The position numbers and the translations under genes were made by a program. Below the pieces are notes generated by a model, which was not told the origin of the DNA, searched no databases, and worked only from the letters and a program-made list of their open reading frames with translations. Positions 11,857 through 24,800 of a DNA stretch of 64,000 nucleotides are shown piece after piece. How positions within the stretch are numbered: the first letter of the stretch is position 1; the number at the start of each line of letters is the position of its first letter. Origin of the DNA: Oreocharis arfaki (Eukaryota; Chordata; Aves; Passeriformes; Paramythiidae); assembly GCA_013398015.1 (NCBI GenBank), contig VZRR01006570.1:215131-279130 (forward strand), given 5' to 3'.

Positions 11857-14640
11857 AGGCCACAAGCTGAGCTCTGTACACTGGTCTCAGCCACCTGAGC
11901 GAATGCCCATCCAGATTTATTTTTAATGGATTTTGCTGCCCCACTGTTTAAACAAATAGGAGCATGCCCTGTTTGTGCAATTTCAACATCTTACTTGAAA
12001 GCATTTCATGGGCACCTCAAGCACTTCCTTCCACCTCCATGTCTCCTTTCCTTTCCAGTGCTGTGCACTGGAATTCTGGCTTCCAAAGGCATCAGAAGTG
12101 CCCCTGAATCTGTCTGAACAAATACACAGGCAGTTAACCTAAAGCAGAGCATTCCCATGTGTTTGATCTCCCCAAAGCTGGCATTTGGTAATGACCATCA
12201 CCTCCTAAGGGCAGACTGCACCTCCAAGTGAAGACAGTGCCAAGCATATTGTGATTTTCATTTGCAAGATTTAACTTGGAAAGATCCTGTGACAATTCCT
12301 GAGTGGAAGCTAACAGCCAGTTGGAATCACTGTCAGCGTGCCAGGAGGAGGGGGCAGGGAGGGAAATAAACCTAAATTAGCTGTGGTTTGTGAGCAAGGG
12401 AGGTCAGCTCTGAAAAAAATAACATGATCCCAGTGGGATAAACAGTACAGCAGATAAATCAGTAACTGGGCCAGTCATGAAATACAGGTCCTGCAAATAT
12501 TTCACAGCCATGGAAGGGGAGCTAAGGAGAAAAACAATTGACTGGTTGGGCACCACATACTCAGAGGGGATGTACAGTCTCTGGAAAGGTGGCACTGCAC
12601 AGGGGTGCTGTCAGCTAACTCCAAGGGATTGCTGAACTGGACACAGAACAGTCAGCCACACACAGTTATCCTCAGGATTTGTGTTGTCAGTGCCTGAGCA
12701 CTCAGAACTCAGCATCTCAGCAGAGGCTCTGTGGCTGATGCTCTGTAGTCAGCCAAAGGTCACCTACTTTATCTTCCACAGTTCAATTTTGTACTCACCA
12801 AACCCATGCTAATTGTCTTCACCAACATTTGAATTTTTAAGATGGTGTTTCACAGACACTGGATTTGGATAGCGAGCTATGCTTTTCAAAAAGCAAAAAG
12901 ATTTGCCTCAGATGATTTCAACTTAGTGCTCCCACGTATCACTCACTAGAAATGTGAAGTGCAGAAAGAAATCCAGCAGGTCAGTATGATCAGTAAGATT
13001 CTGAAAATTTTCTTCAAAAACAGAACCTTGAAAACATCATGCACTCAAGCACCATAAAGGAATCGTTTTCACATACTTTTCATCACACTAAAAAGATTCA
13101 AAGACTTTCCTTCTTTATTTTCTTCACGAAAAATGAGTCACGGAACAGATAAAAACTAGCACATTTTCATAATGAAGAGCTGCTCTGACCTCTAGTTTAT
13201 ATTAATTGATGCAGGGAAAGAAGGAGAAAATTTCCAAAAAACATAAGAAAGTAGCAACTGTTCAGTGTAAGTAAGGAATCAGCTCAGCATTTAAAAAAAT
13301 CTAGAAGTGTTTAGGACATGGGCTTCAATATACAACCTGTTGTGAATGGGATCATACAATCAACACAAACTACCTATTTTCCCCTATATTCCAGATCCTG
13401 AGCATGGGTCTGAGCTGTCCTGGGGGAGTGTTTCATGGCACATGGCTCCAATGCAAGTGCACAGCATCAAGTGACCCACCTCCAGATCAGGATGGCTGAG
13501 CACAAAATGCCCAGCGGGAACGGGCTGTGGCTCACACACCAAAATCCTGCACAAGGTCAGTGGTGTGTCCATGCACCAATGAAGCTGCAGAGCCCAGGAA
13601 CCTCTCCCTGAGCTGGAGAGTACCAGCACTCCCATCTCTTTCTGTACCTCTTGCAGGAGTTTGCAGCTTGGAAGCCACTCTACTTATTGGCCATTTCCTG
13701 TTGACAGGAGTAGGCAGGAGAGGGGAAACATCTGTAGGTGTTGCTGTAACTTAAAGGCTTTCCCTGCACAGCCTGGAAAGACAGAACTGCTTCCCATGTG
13801 CCTTAAATCAGCGGAAACCTCTGGTGCCAACCTGCTCAGCTCTTAGTGGAGGAGGAGGTCTGAGCTGCCACAGACATCCTACAACATTCCATAAAATTGT
13901 TCAAGTATTGGAAACAGGAAAAGTACCAATTCACTGAAAGAACAGTGAAGGGGGTTCTGAGAAGGAAAGGCAAGTTGGACTATTTCCACCGACAGTGCTG
14001 AGGTTATTTAGCACTATTATTATATATTATACATAATTATTTCAGTAATTATTTCAGTAAAGAAGTATCTGTAGAATGTCATGTGTAATCTCCACCCAAG
14101 GGCTTCAACAAGTCCTCCACAGGGTTTCAGAGCACTTAGAAAAGTTACCTTGTATTGACAAACTGAGGCAAGAGAAAGGAATGAAGCAATTCTCTCAAAA
14201 AACAGAGGAGGTCTGGAGAGAAGCACAGATTTCCTGTGCTTTTAACCAGCCGTGAGGGCTCTGCCTCATCGAGCCCACGCAGGTGATGGAAACTCATCAG
14301 AACCAAGGATCATTATGCAAGAGAGAGGATACAGGGCTGCTCCGACACCTTCACTCAGCAACTCACTCAAGCCACAACTCAGAACAGGAAGTTTCAGTCA
14401 GACTTTCAATTCCCACACCAAGCTAAATCAATCTAAATCAAATACATTTAAAAGAAAAAGCCTTGAATGGAAAAAACCAGTCTCTTTATGCCACCCACTA
14501 CCAGAAAGATTATTGTTCTTGCCTCAAAACTATTTCTGATTTGAAAGCTGCTTCAATTTAGATATCCAGGGATTGGATTATTTTTTCTCTGTTTGAATTT
14601 CTACACAGGAAAACTGAGTAATTTATACAGTTAGCTAAGC

Positions 14641-14710
14641 CAAAAAACAAAAAACAAAAAACAAACAAAAAAACCCAAAAAACCCAAAAAAAACAAAAAA
14701 AAAAAAAAAG
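14641..14710. repeat. A-rich (CAAAAA)n low-complexity tract
   Basis: Runs of A interrupted by single or double C (caaaaaac units) end in a 14-base A tract followed by aaagaaagaaaag. It could be a worn poly(A) tail or a simple repeat; no retroposon body was recognised next to it. Confidence 0.85.
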
Positions 14711-17700
14711 AAAGAAAAGAGGCGGCGAGGAGGATGGCCACTGCTGGGTTAGAATTAATTTATGCTGATAGAATGACACTGTCAAAAATCCCACAGGAAG
14801 AAGCATTTTTAAAAGTCTTTAATCAGGCCTTATTTTCCTTTTTTTTTTTCCTTTTTCATTCCATTCTCAAAAGCTTGCTCCTCTGATCCATAATCATTTC
14901 GGGACCAAGCCTTTGTTTCATGACACCAAATGCTGTTGGTGTTATTTTCAGCACTGGAATTGCTGCAATGGATCTCATGCAGTGCGCCCGCTGTCCTTTC
15001 CCTGACACTGGCCTCAAAAAGCTGCTTCACACAAAACTTTAAGACATTTCAAGAGGTACCAATCTAAAAAAATAGAAGTCTATCCTTCACCACCAAGAGT
15101 TAAAAGGGTTCTCTTGTCTCCTCTCTGCTGTATTTTGTTTTAAAGATCATTACTGTAACAAATCCGGGGGCTTTGGAGCCATACAAATATCCCATCATTC
15201 CTGAATCCTTCCACACTCTCAGCTGCACAGCCAGCAGTACAGAGTTAAAAATACAGATACAAATATATGTATTTATGCTTCACGGTACGTGTTACAAGCT
15301 CAAGCCTGTGCCTCCACACAGCAAAGAGCTGAAGCAGGGTCTGCCTCTGCTCTCTCCTTTTCCCTGTGCGTTTGTTCCCAGCGAAGGATATCAGACATGA
15401 CAGCCCTGGAGTCTGCAGCCCTTTGTCTCCACAAAAGGTCCAGTTCTGACAGCAGGAGGGTGGGACTTCACTTGGACACTGTTTCAGCAGTGTATTTCAA
15501 TCAACAATGCCTTGAGAAACTTCCAGGAACCACCAGCAAAAGTCAGGAACGAGCAATATTGAGGCTGACTAACCAGTCAAGGTTCTCTCTCTCTGAGAGC
15601 TCTTTCTCAGAACTACCAAGGAAACCAATTAAGATCAATTGCGTTCGTCATTTAGGCCAGAACACATCGGGGACCACGTCCCTGTTTATTTATGGGCCAC
15701 TTGAAAATAACCCTATGGAAAACAACCAGTGAGCTGCTACTGGCACGGACTGGATTTGAAATGCAATCAGAGTTCCTGGTTTCCTTAGCAGAGAGTGTGT
15801 GAGCAAAGCACAGCAGCCCTGCCCACGAGCAGGCTCACAGAGCTGGGGGAAGCAAAGGGTTACCCAGTGCACCATAAATGTCACCAAAATATGCTGGGCA
15901 CTCTGCTCCCCAGAGGGATTTTATTAGTATTTTCCACTTGCAGCAATGCCACAAGTACCCAGGAGTCAGAAAAAGAAATGGAAGCAGTTGTGAAATTGTC
16001 CCGTCTACTTTTACCGTCCACATGGAAAAACACACAGAAAGACTGAGGGCATACACTGGGAAAAAAACCCAGATGACGCCCTTAAACTTCTTTTTTCACA
16101 GTTTTTATGGAGACAGAGAACATCCTGAATGTCTAAGCTGTCCAGAAGCACTGTCCCTTTAAAGTTGGAATGTAACTTTTTTTCACCCACAAGAAAAAGT
16201 GCAGTTTCCCAGGTTCTTACTGGAAACATTTCTTGGGAAAATATTCATTTCCAAAGCGTTGTTTTTACACTTTTGGTTCACTGGTTGTTTGACTCTTGTA
16301 ATGCTTTAATAGTGTTTTTACTCCATGAATGTTTGTAATAACTTAATCCATCCTATTTCCTACAGTATCTCCTTTAAAGGATAATTATACCAATATGCTT
16401 CTGACATTTTGTAATCCAAAAAAAGTTATTTTTTCTAGATTTCTTTTTCTCAGTTAGGTGATTCTAAACAAGACTTAATGGTATGCTCTTGGCCCCCATG
16501 ATTTCTGGAAAAGCTTCTGCACAATAAAACTCAATGAATAACCCAAAAATCCCATTAGAAAGATGGATAATTGTAGCATTTTTTTAACTTCTCACAGCTT
16601 TCTATTCTACTAAGAGAGTTCAAGGTTAGCTACATTTTCCAAGACAAAAATCTCGTGCATTTATTTTGTGTTCACCTGCCCTAAGAAACTTTGCTTTGCT
16701 TTGTTTTTGGGGTTTTTTTTCTCAAAAAAGAGCTACAAAGGGTTGTGTTCTGTAACAGGCTAAAAGATATACCCATAATTGAATTCTCTTACATATAGCC
16801 TTGAAAAAGGGCCCCAACCATATCTCTTTACAACAGGAAATATCCAAAAACCTAAGCAGATTTAATAGGCTTACACAAGTCTTTTTCTCAAGCTACTTGT
16901 GGCCTTCTGCAGATGACATTGCTCAACTCAATTCTTCCCAAACTTCTGGGCTATTTTGCCAGAGCCAAGCCTCAAAAGTTTTCACACATTATTGGAATTT
17001 AGGAATTAATATGCTTTATGGCTCCCCAGACCGGTTTGGGCATTCTGAGTTTATCACTTCAGGGTTTGGTTCTCCCTGTCTCCACTCGGGTCTCCTCTGC
17101 TGCCTTTTCTGATGCTCCACTTAGAAAATAAGCTAGCAATGGAGATTTCTGCAAATTATGAAATTTAATGACAGTGATATCTAATCTTGTAGGACAAGAT
17201 CAGGCCTTCCTTGTGTCAAGAACAACCCTGCCCCTTGTCCTGGTGCTGATGAACTGGGAGTGCTGCAGGGCTGAAACAACTCAGAGCTGGGAGAAAGGCT
17301 CAGGGCTACTGACAGGTCTCCCAAAGCAAAGATCAGACTCCATCGTACTTTTCTGCCTCCACACCACATTAAGAGACAGCATTGCAGCCTAACTCAAAAC
17401 ATCTGGCTTGAAGGCAGCACGAGCTTTTACTGCTCCTCAGACTCCAGACACAGTCTCAGACAGTCAAGCTGAATTTTGGTAGCCTGGCAGCCACTGTTCC
17501 CTCAAAGGTCCTCTGCTTAATACTGAGTGAGGGAAGGGCTAATGCTGCTTCTTAGCTGTTCATAAAGGAAACCAGAAGATCCCTTGATGTTATCTTCTTT
17601 CCTTCCTCTCCCTGTACTCACTGTTCAACAGGGGAATTTCAGTTTTGTGTTCCCTGTCCCATACAGCAATCAGAGGCTCTAAAGGGGACCTCTGGCACTC

Positions 17701-18570
17701 CAGACCAGGCTGTTACCCACTAAATCTCTTTTCTCTGCAACATTAGAGATACTTCTCTAACACATCCAATATGTATCTGATGAAAATCGTTACCAGAATG
17801 TTTCAATCTCATAAGTTACAGAAAGAAGCCAACTGACAGCACTTGACAACATGGAGCACGATGCCAGAATGCAAACCAATAAAGTTCCTTCTTCTTGAAT
17901 GTGACAAAATGCTTATTTTAAGCATACTGAGACAATAAAGTGCTGATTAACAGGCAGCATGTTCTTCAATGAAACGTATGAGCGTGTAGTCTTGTGCTAA
18001 ATACAGAAGATGCTGAAGGTATGTGATGATGAGTGTGAGAACAGCTCCCCATCAACATATTGAAATTTAGCTTTAAACCAACTCACTAACAGGGTGTCTT
18101 CAGCTACAGGGAGGACTGACCCAGGGTCAGGGACAATTTTTGTGAACTCAAACAGCAGAAATGCCCGTGTAAGGTTTATTTCTCAACAGCTTAGAGCTGT
18201 CTCAGACACATCCACATCTGTAGCCATGTCTTTGCTGCCTTACCCTGGTACAAAGGGGTGTATTGACTCTCCAGGGATTGTCAGGGAGGGATTACTGTAG
18301 CCTGAGCTAGAAACTACAATACTTTCTTCGTAGGTAGCCTAATCACACGTTAACACTGTGTTCTGCAGAAATTAATAGAGATAAGGCTGAAAATAATACT
18401 CACCCACGGAGTCTAAAAATAAGCACCGAAATTTCCCCTCCTCGTTTCTTTCTGCTTTGTGTTTCCCCTCAGGTGATGACACCATTCTCCTCTCCAGCTC
18501 TCCTGAAATGTATCATGAGCATCATGGTTACAGACTGTTCTGGGGAACAGTTTCTTCACGTAGGGTCAGA

Positions 18571-18646
18571 GTTTTGGGATGCACTGCGTGAGGCAAATCA
18601 AGCATTACAGTTTTGGGATGTACTGCGTGAGGCAAATCAAAATCTT
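18571..18646 (+). repeat. Direct tandem duplication, 39-bp period
   Basis: Two adjacent copies start with gttttgggat at 18571 and 18610. They share 'actgcgtgaggcaaatcaa' and differ by a c/t change (gcactg versus tactg) and at the 3' end. The period is a multiple of 3, so the open frame crossing it shows a 13-residue repeat. I do not regard it as coding. Confidence 0.9.
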
Positions 18647-21600
18647 ACTAGACCAGAATAACCAACAGAAGGCATTGGTTTAACACGGTCTCCAAGAATC
18701 AGATACCTAGAAACATATTTGAATATGTATAAATTAGGTGGGAAGCCTAGTCACAAGAGTGAGATGAACTAATTACAGTAAACGGGGTGTTTTCAGCTGC
18801 ACTACCATGAAGAAATACACTCCTTCAGAATATTTTTGGTGTGACAGACTCTGTTTAGTTTCAGTCCTGCAGCTCAGCCCATTTCAGACTTCCAAAAACA
18901 AGTCAATTAAAACATCAAAAGCTTATTGAATATTGATTGTTTTAGACCACGCAAATTTAATGCAGCCTTGATTCATGCAAACCCAAGAATTTTGAGAGCA
19001 TAACATCCTTAAAATCAGTAAAAGGGCAGTAATTTATCAGGAGCACTGCAGAAAGTACTTGCAGTTCCCACTAGGCAGACAAGGTTCCCAACAAAAGGAC
19101 AGATGGAGAGGAAGCCAAATGACACCACCAAAAATGGGAAGTAACAACCCCAGTTTTGGGGCAGTTCGGTATGCACCTCTGTAGCATTGCCATGTCCTCA
19201 TGCATATACATTATGAACTAATTAATTCTCAAAAAACAACTTATAAGTTGTAAGTAAAATAAGTTTCCATCTCCCAGATGAAAAAAGTGAGGTCAGTAGG
19301 TGTGAATACAGATGGAGCTGGCTCTAGAAATGGCATGAAAAAAAACGGAGTTCTAGGGATTACGCTCCAGACTTGCTACTTTTGTGGTATTGAATTTAGA
19401 GAATCTGGTGAAGGGAAGGGAGAAGAATCAGTTTTTCATGACACATTGTGCCTATCTGCATGCAGTGCCTGCCATAAGGCATCCCCAGCCCGGGTGATTG
19501 GAGCGAGGAGCCCCGGGGGTGATTCCCTGCACACCACAGCCACGGTGTCCCGCTGCCAGATGCATGCTCCATTACATTCTTCTAGTCCTGAAGGAAAAAC
19601 ACTTTGAATTCAGTAATATATAGTATTGCTGGTAATGTGAGGCTGGAGACAGGCAACACGCCACTCGCAGAGCCCAGCAATGGAAAAAGCAGAGAGCGAG
19701 CTCAGCCTCACGATGTGAAGCAGACAGACCTATTGTGAGCTGTCTCCATCCTTGGGGCTGGATGCTCCAGGCTGATTTATGAGCACAATATTTACAACTA
19801 ACACACATGAAATGCATTACGAGGAGAAATAAATCTCCTAGCATGCACGGAGAGCAGCTAAGATAAAAGAATGCATATGGTAAACTAGGTGACTGTTTGT
19901 CATTAAGTGTGGTACTGAAGCCAGAGCACGTCTCTGGGGCAGGGGAGGCTCAGGATTTGCACTGGGGTTTATCAATACTCTGGAAAACACAAGCTGTTAG
20001 GCAGAGACTTTCAGAAAGATGTCCCAGCTTTTTATTTCTTTCTAGTGAACTCAAAGCTGATGAAAGACACTGTGCTGGAAGCCCTTGGGAGTAAAGCAGG
20101 GCTTGAAAGGAAGACCAGTCTTATGCCTATGCAAAGACTTAGTGAATAGGCCACAGTTCAGCTCCCAGGTCTTGTGTTATCACAGGCAATATCCCTAATT
20201 TTTGTGCACCTGTGTTCCATCTCATAAACAGGTATCAGTATGAAATTAGGCAAGAAAGGGCTACTTTAAGGCAGAGGACGTCATAATTAAGTATTCTGAC
20301 TTACTGCACCACACTACAGGCAGTAGAAATTCCCTGAATTAATTCCTAAATTAAATCATCACTGAACAGGTAAACATTTCAGAAAAACAACCACCCCTTA
20401 CTAAGCAATGGGACCAGCAAATGAGGATGTCAATTCTAGTTTCTCTGTAATTGCAAAACCCAAACCCCACTCCCAGAAACACTGACGACAATTCCCTGCT
20501 GATCCCTGCTGTCCTTTGAACCCTGCAGCGAGCAGGCTCCTCCAAATCTCATTTGGCTGGAGAGGGACTAGGAGGCAGCTCTCTCTTAAATGCAGCTATA
20601 TTTGACATTTCTGCCTACAAAGCTGCACTGGTCACAGATTGCATCTCATCATGTCCAGCCAACCCAATTAGGCCCAAACAGCTTCTTGGAAGGACCTGGA
20701 TTCATCTCTTCCCTTGATACTGAAGTTTGATGGTGCCAATATTTTTGCAGCTCTTTGTGATGTTGCCTCTTGCCTGGTGGGATGTGGCTTTAAATTAAAC
20801 AACTCATTTTCTGCAGGGTACAGCACAGTCACGGAGAGCTGCGAGGCTGCTGCTTTTCCTCAGAGTGCTCTGATAAAACATCTGATTCCAGTATGGGAGG
20901 ACAGACTCATAAAAACAGGCTAATGATGGAACCAGACTGTGGTACAAACCAGAGCAAGCACTTCAGCTAACTGAACATGCTTCCTGTCCTCAGCCAGCAC
21001 CACAACATCTTGGTTTAGCTACCACACATCTCCCTCAGAGCACTTCCCACTGATCAAAAGGGAACAACCAAAAATTTCTATGACAGCAGGACAGTTGGAC
21101 TGAAAGAACAGCAAAATGGATCTGGGGAGCAGGAGAGGATTTGTTGGCGAAAATCCTCCAAAATCAGTCCAATTCCAAACTCACTCATGAAAGGAGCAGC
21201 AGCATGAAGTTACCCTTCGTTAACAGCAGTTCTGGGATGTGGCAGGAAGGCATCAGCTTTCTTTTGCTGAAGTTGACTGAATGGTTTGAGTGACAGCTGC
21301 GGGGAGCTGCAGGGTGACAGCAGAGGCACGCACACCCCTGTTCAGCACCTCTGACAGGGTGTGGCCGCTCTGTCACAACAAGGGACGTCCCAGGCAGAGC
21401 GACCTCTCACACTGACAGCGTCTCAACGGAGTTTCAGTTCAGTGGGTATTAAGACAACGTAAATAAACCAAACTTATTTAATGTCTGATACAATTAAATA
21501 AATGACACCTGGATAAAAAAGAAACTAGAGCTCTCCTGTATTTTACTGTCAGGGTTCTAAATTAATCCTGTTTTGTATCTCTTTTATCAAAGCATTAATG

Positions 21601-21812
21601 ACAAAGGGAGAATGAATATGAAAATACAGCCTTCTCAGTGAAAAGATTTATACTAGCCTCCACAGCTTTGATTATTCTTTCAGATTTACCCTCTTTTCTT
21701 TCTAAAACACTAGTTAGGCCTTAAAAAATTGCAAAAGTAACTAAACCTACTACCCTCATTTGTTGAAGCAATTAATACATACTCATCTGTTGAATTACAT
21801 TCTACTTCATGT

Positions 21813-21855
21813 TGATTTTATACACCATTGTAGATGATTTTATACACCATTGTAG
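21813..21855. repeat. Direct tandem duplication, 22-bp period
   Basis: The phrase tgattttatacaccattgta occurs twice back to back, at 21813 and 21835. It looks like a replication-slippage duplication. Confidence 0.9.
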
Positions 21856-24800
21856 TTATGGATAAAATCACACCACATTAACTAGTAGTGGTAATTTTGT
21901 CCCACTGTTTTGTGGTTTCATGCCCATAAACAAGTGATTTATGGATTTTTTTTTTTGTGAAGTTCTTTAATATGTCGATTTCAAATGAAGGAATAATACA
22001 CAGCAAAGAAGAGGAACTCCGACTTCTCTTGGCTATAATTTGTGAGATACACTTAGAATTAAATAAAAACCAAAAAAACCAACCCAAAAAGAAGAAATCA
22101 AGCAAGAAATAAATATGAAAACCTCAAGCTGTATTTCATCCTAAACTCAGAGTCTAAATCCTTTAAAGTATGGGGAGATGATACAACTCCCTCAGCAGAA
22201 TTCTGGGCTGGGCCACAGAACCCACGGCTCCGTGCCATCAAACCTAATCTTTGTCTGAGATCTGACACATTCTCTCCAAGTTTTCAGTCACATTGCAAAA
22301 TTCTGAGGGGATGAAAGGCAGATTCTCCTTCTCTCTTACACTAACCCCGGGGCCTGGAAACAGCAGGACTTGATTTAACCAAACACACACTGGGCCAGAA
22401 AAATGATGAGTGATACTGGGACTTGACTGACACCAAGGAGACTTCATCTGATTCATGGTTTTCCAACATGATCATTGCATCACCTCAGACCCCTGAGCAG
22501 ATTGTGCCAAAATGAGGACACAACCAGAATGCCAAAAAGCATCTCCTCACTGGCCAAACTGACAGCAAAGCCAGCAGAGTCTCCTCCTCCCTGGGGAACA
22601 GCACTCACCAGACAGGCAGCAACCTCCCAGCCCCAAAGAGGCAACATCTTCCAGGAGCCAAGGCCCTGGTGCCCTCCCCTGTAGGGCAACTCTTCGCAGA
22701 GCTACCACTAACAAAAAGGCCTCCAGACCTTCCTTCTTATTCAACTGAGCTCCTCTCCACTGCACCTCTTGTCCAAAAAATTTACTGTACCGCATAAAGC
22801 CTGGACCAAGCTAAATCTGCTGGCTCCCAAACAGGCGTCTTAAGCCTCTAGCAAATCAAGAGTAGGATATTTGTTTCTAAATCTCCAAAGGAGGATTAGG
22901 CAGGGTGACCATAATCCTAACCAGCCTCACACCTGCCACTCATTCTTAGTGAAGGAGAGACGCATTTTAGTATCTGGAAATTACTAGCAGATGAACCTCT
23001 TTGTCCAAGGTAGGATATCAAAGATTACAGTTCCTAGCTCCCTTGTTTCTTGGCTGCATAGGAAAAAAAGGGGTTTTTTCTGCAAGACAAAGAGTGGATA
23101 TGATTGTTTGTTTTGGTTCCGGTGACATCATTCTCTTTTTGTTAGCACCATCTCTCAGTAATTGACTCTGATCTGAGGAAGGACTAGAGCAGTTAACCAT
23201 CTTCTGAAACTTTCTCCCTTCATCTCCCTCTATTTCAGGGCCCCAAACAAAAAATGATGTCAGTGAGACACGTTTTCATATACATTGTCCAACCTTTGAT
23301 CAAAACCCCTGCATTTTCCATGATGTTTACATGTAAGTCCCATTGCAATGAGGTCAGAGCTTCCCAGTACCATTCTAGCACCAATTAGAGTAGCAGTGCT
23401 CAGAGAACCATTTATCTTTATACTGTAGGAGCTTGAGCAGTGCTGTTATTACTTTTGAGGGGGAATTGTGCAGGCTCCTTGTCAATTGGTTTCGGTTGCC
23501 TAAATGAAGCCAAATTGCTCTTGCCATCCCCAGCTGCTGCTGCTGCCTGTGTGTTCCACCTTCCCCACATTCACTTTAATCCATCAGCCAAGAGCAAAAC
23601 AACCTTCCCTCGGTGCCCCTCCTGCAAACAGGGTAGGAAAACGCCACAAAAGGAAAAAAAACCACACATTACTTGCAGCATTTTTACATGTAATAGTAAC
23701 AGTCTCTTGGTGCCATCATCAGCCATGGCATTTCATTCACACAGAACACTTGTGGGCACATCACATATGCTTTTCCATTCAATGTATTTTTAAATGTTTC
23801 CCAGGCAACTGTTTCAATACAATATGCCTCCTTGGCAACCTGGTACCCGCAAATGCCATGCTAGTCTCCCTAGTCCTCTTTTTAGGTCTTTCCATCTTGG
23901 CATATAAATGTCACAAGGCTGGGTTTTCCATCTCCAGCCACACAGGTACTGATCTCTCCTTGCACTTGGAAAGGCTGAATTGAAGAGATGAGTCGTGCAC
24001 TGGATGCTGCACGTTGGCAAATTCAGCTTTGGTGGGCTACCAGAGGGAGCAGCTTTTAAAGGCAGTGACTTTTTGTGGGAAAGAGAATGTCTCCTGCAAC
24101 TAAATTAAGGAGAGCCCACAAAACTGTCTCCACTCAACTGACTTTCTCTGGAAGCAGCAATGAGCCTGCACTTCTCAAACTGAAACGCACGTCATCTTTA
24201 TTCTCCTGACTAAGCCAGTCTCACCCTGTTCTCCTCATTTTGAGGTCTAATTGTAGCACATCACATTAATGAAGAGTCAGACTTTCCCATTTCACCACAG
24301 CTAGTGAGTAACACTGGACTGAGTGGGTTAGTGGGGCTGAGTTTCTAGGGCTGCATCTGCTGCCACTGGGCTGCTCAGGGGACACACTGTGACCTTAGAG
24401 AGCCAGCATTTCAGCTGTGGGACATTTGCTGCAGCAGCTTTCCCTGCTGCTCTGCTCTGCAGACTGTGGTCTCTTTGGGAACATTGTCCTTTATTACATC
24501 GAGCAGAAAGTACACGCTCATCCTTGAGTGAAGTCACAGACTATTTGACAAGGACAAAAAGTTATCAACATGTACTCCTAAGCTAAGCACTGATTAGATA
24601 AAATAATTAAAATATAATAATATTTCAATGGTCTAGCAAGGAACAATTTCTTCTGAACATTTTTATCTGATACAGGAGCTATCACTACAGAAGCAAAGAT
24701 ATTTTAGAACGACAAAAACTATCAGCAAGCATCAGTCGTCATAAAAAAAAAGTTTTAATAAAAACTGCATGTGCTTCAGCCTCAAAGTGGCACATTAAAA

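Noticed and set aside
11637..11944. Several repeat-bearing open frames on both strands
   Set aside because: All cross the 21-24-bp minisatellite; frames are open on both strands, which argues against coding selection.
15289..15732. 147-codon open frame on +
   Set aside because: No recognisable family, no exon partners, ordinary intergenic composition; consistent with chance.
20165..20250. Possible third MIR-like SINE fragment
   Set aside because: Only loose resemblance ('cttgtgttatcacaggcaa ... ctgtgttccatctcataaa'); too degraded to support.
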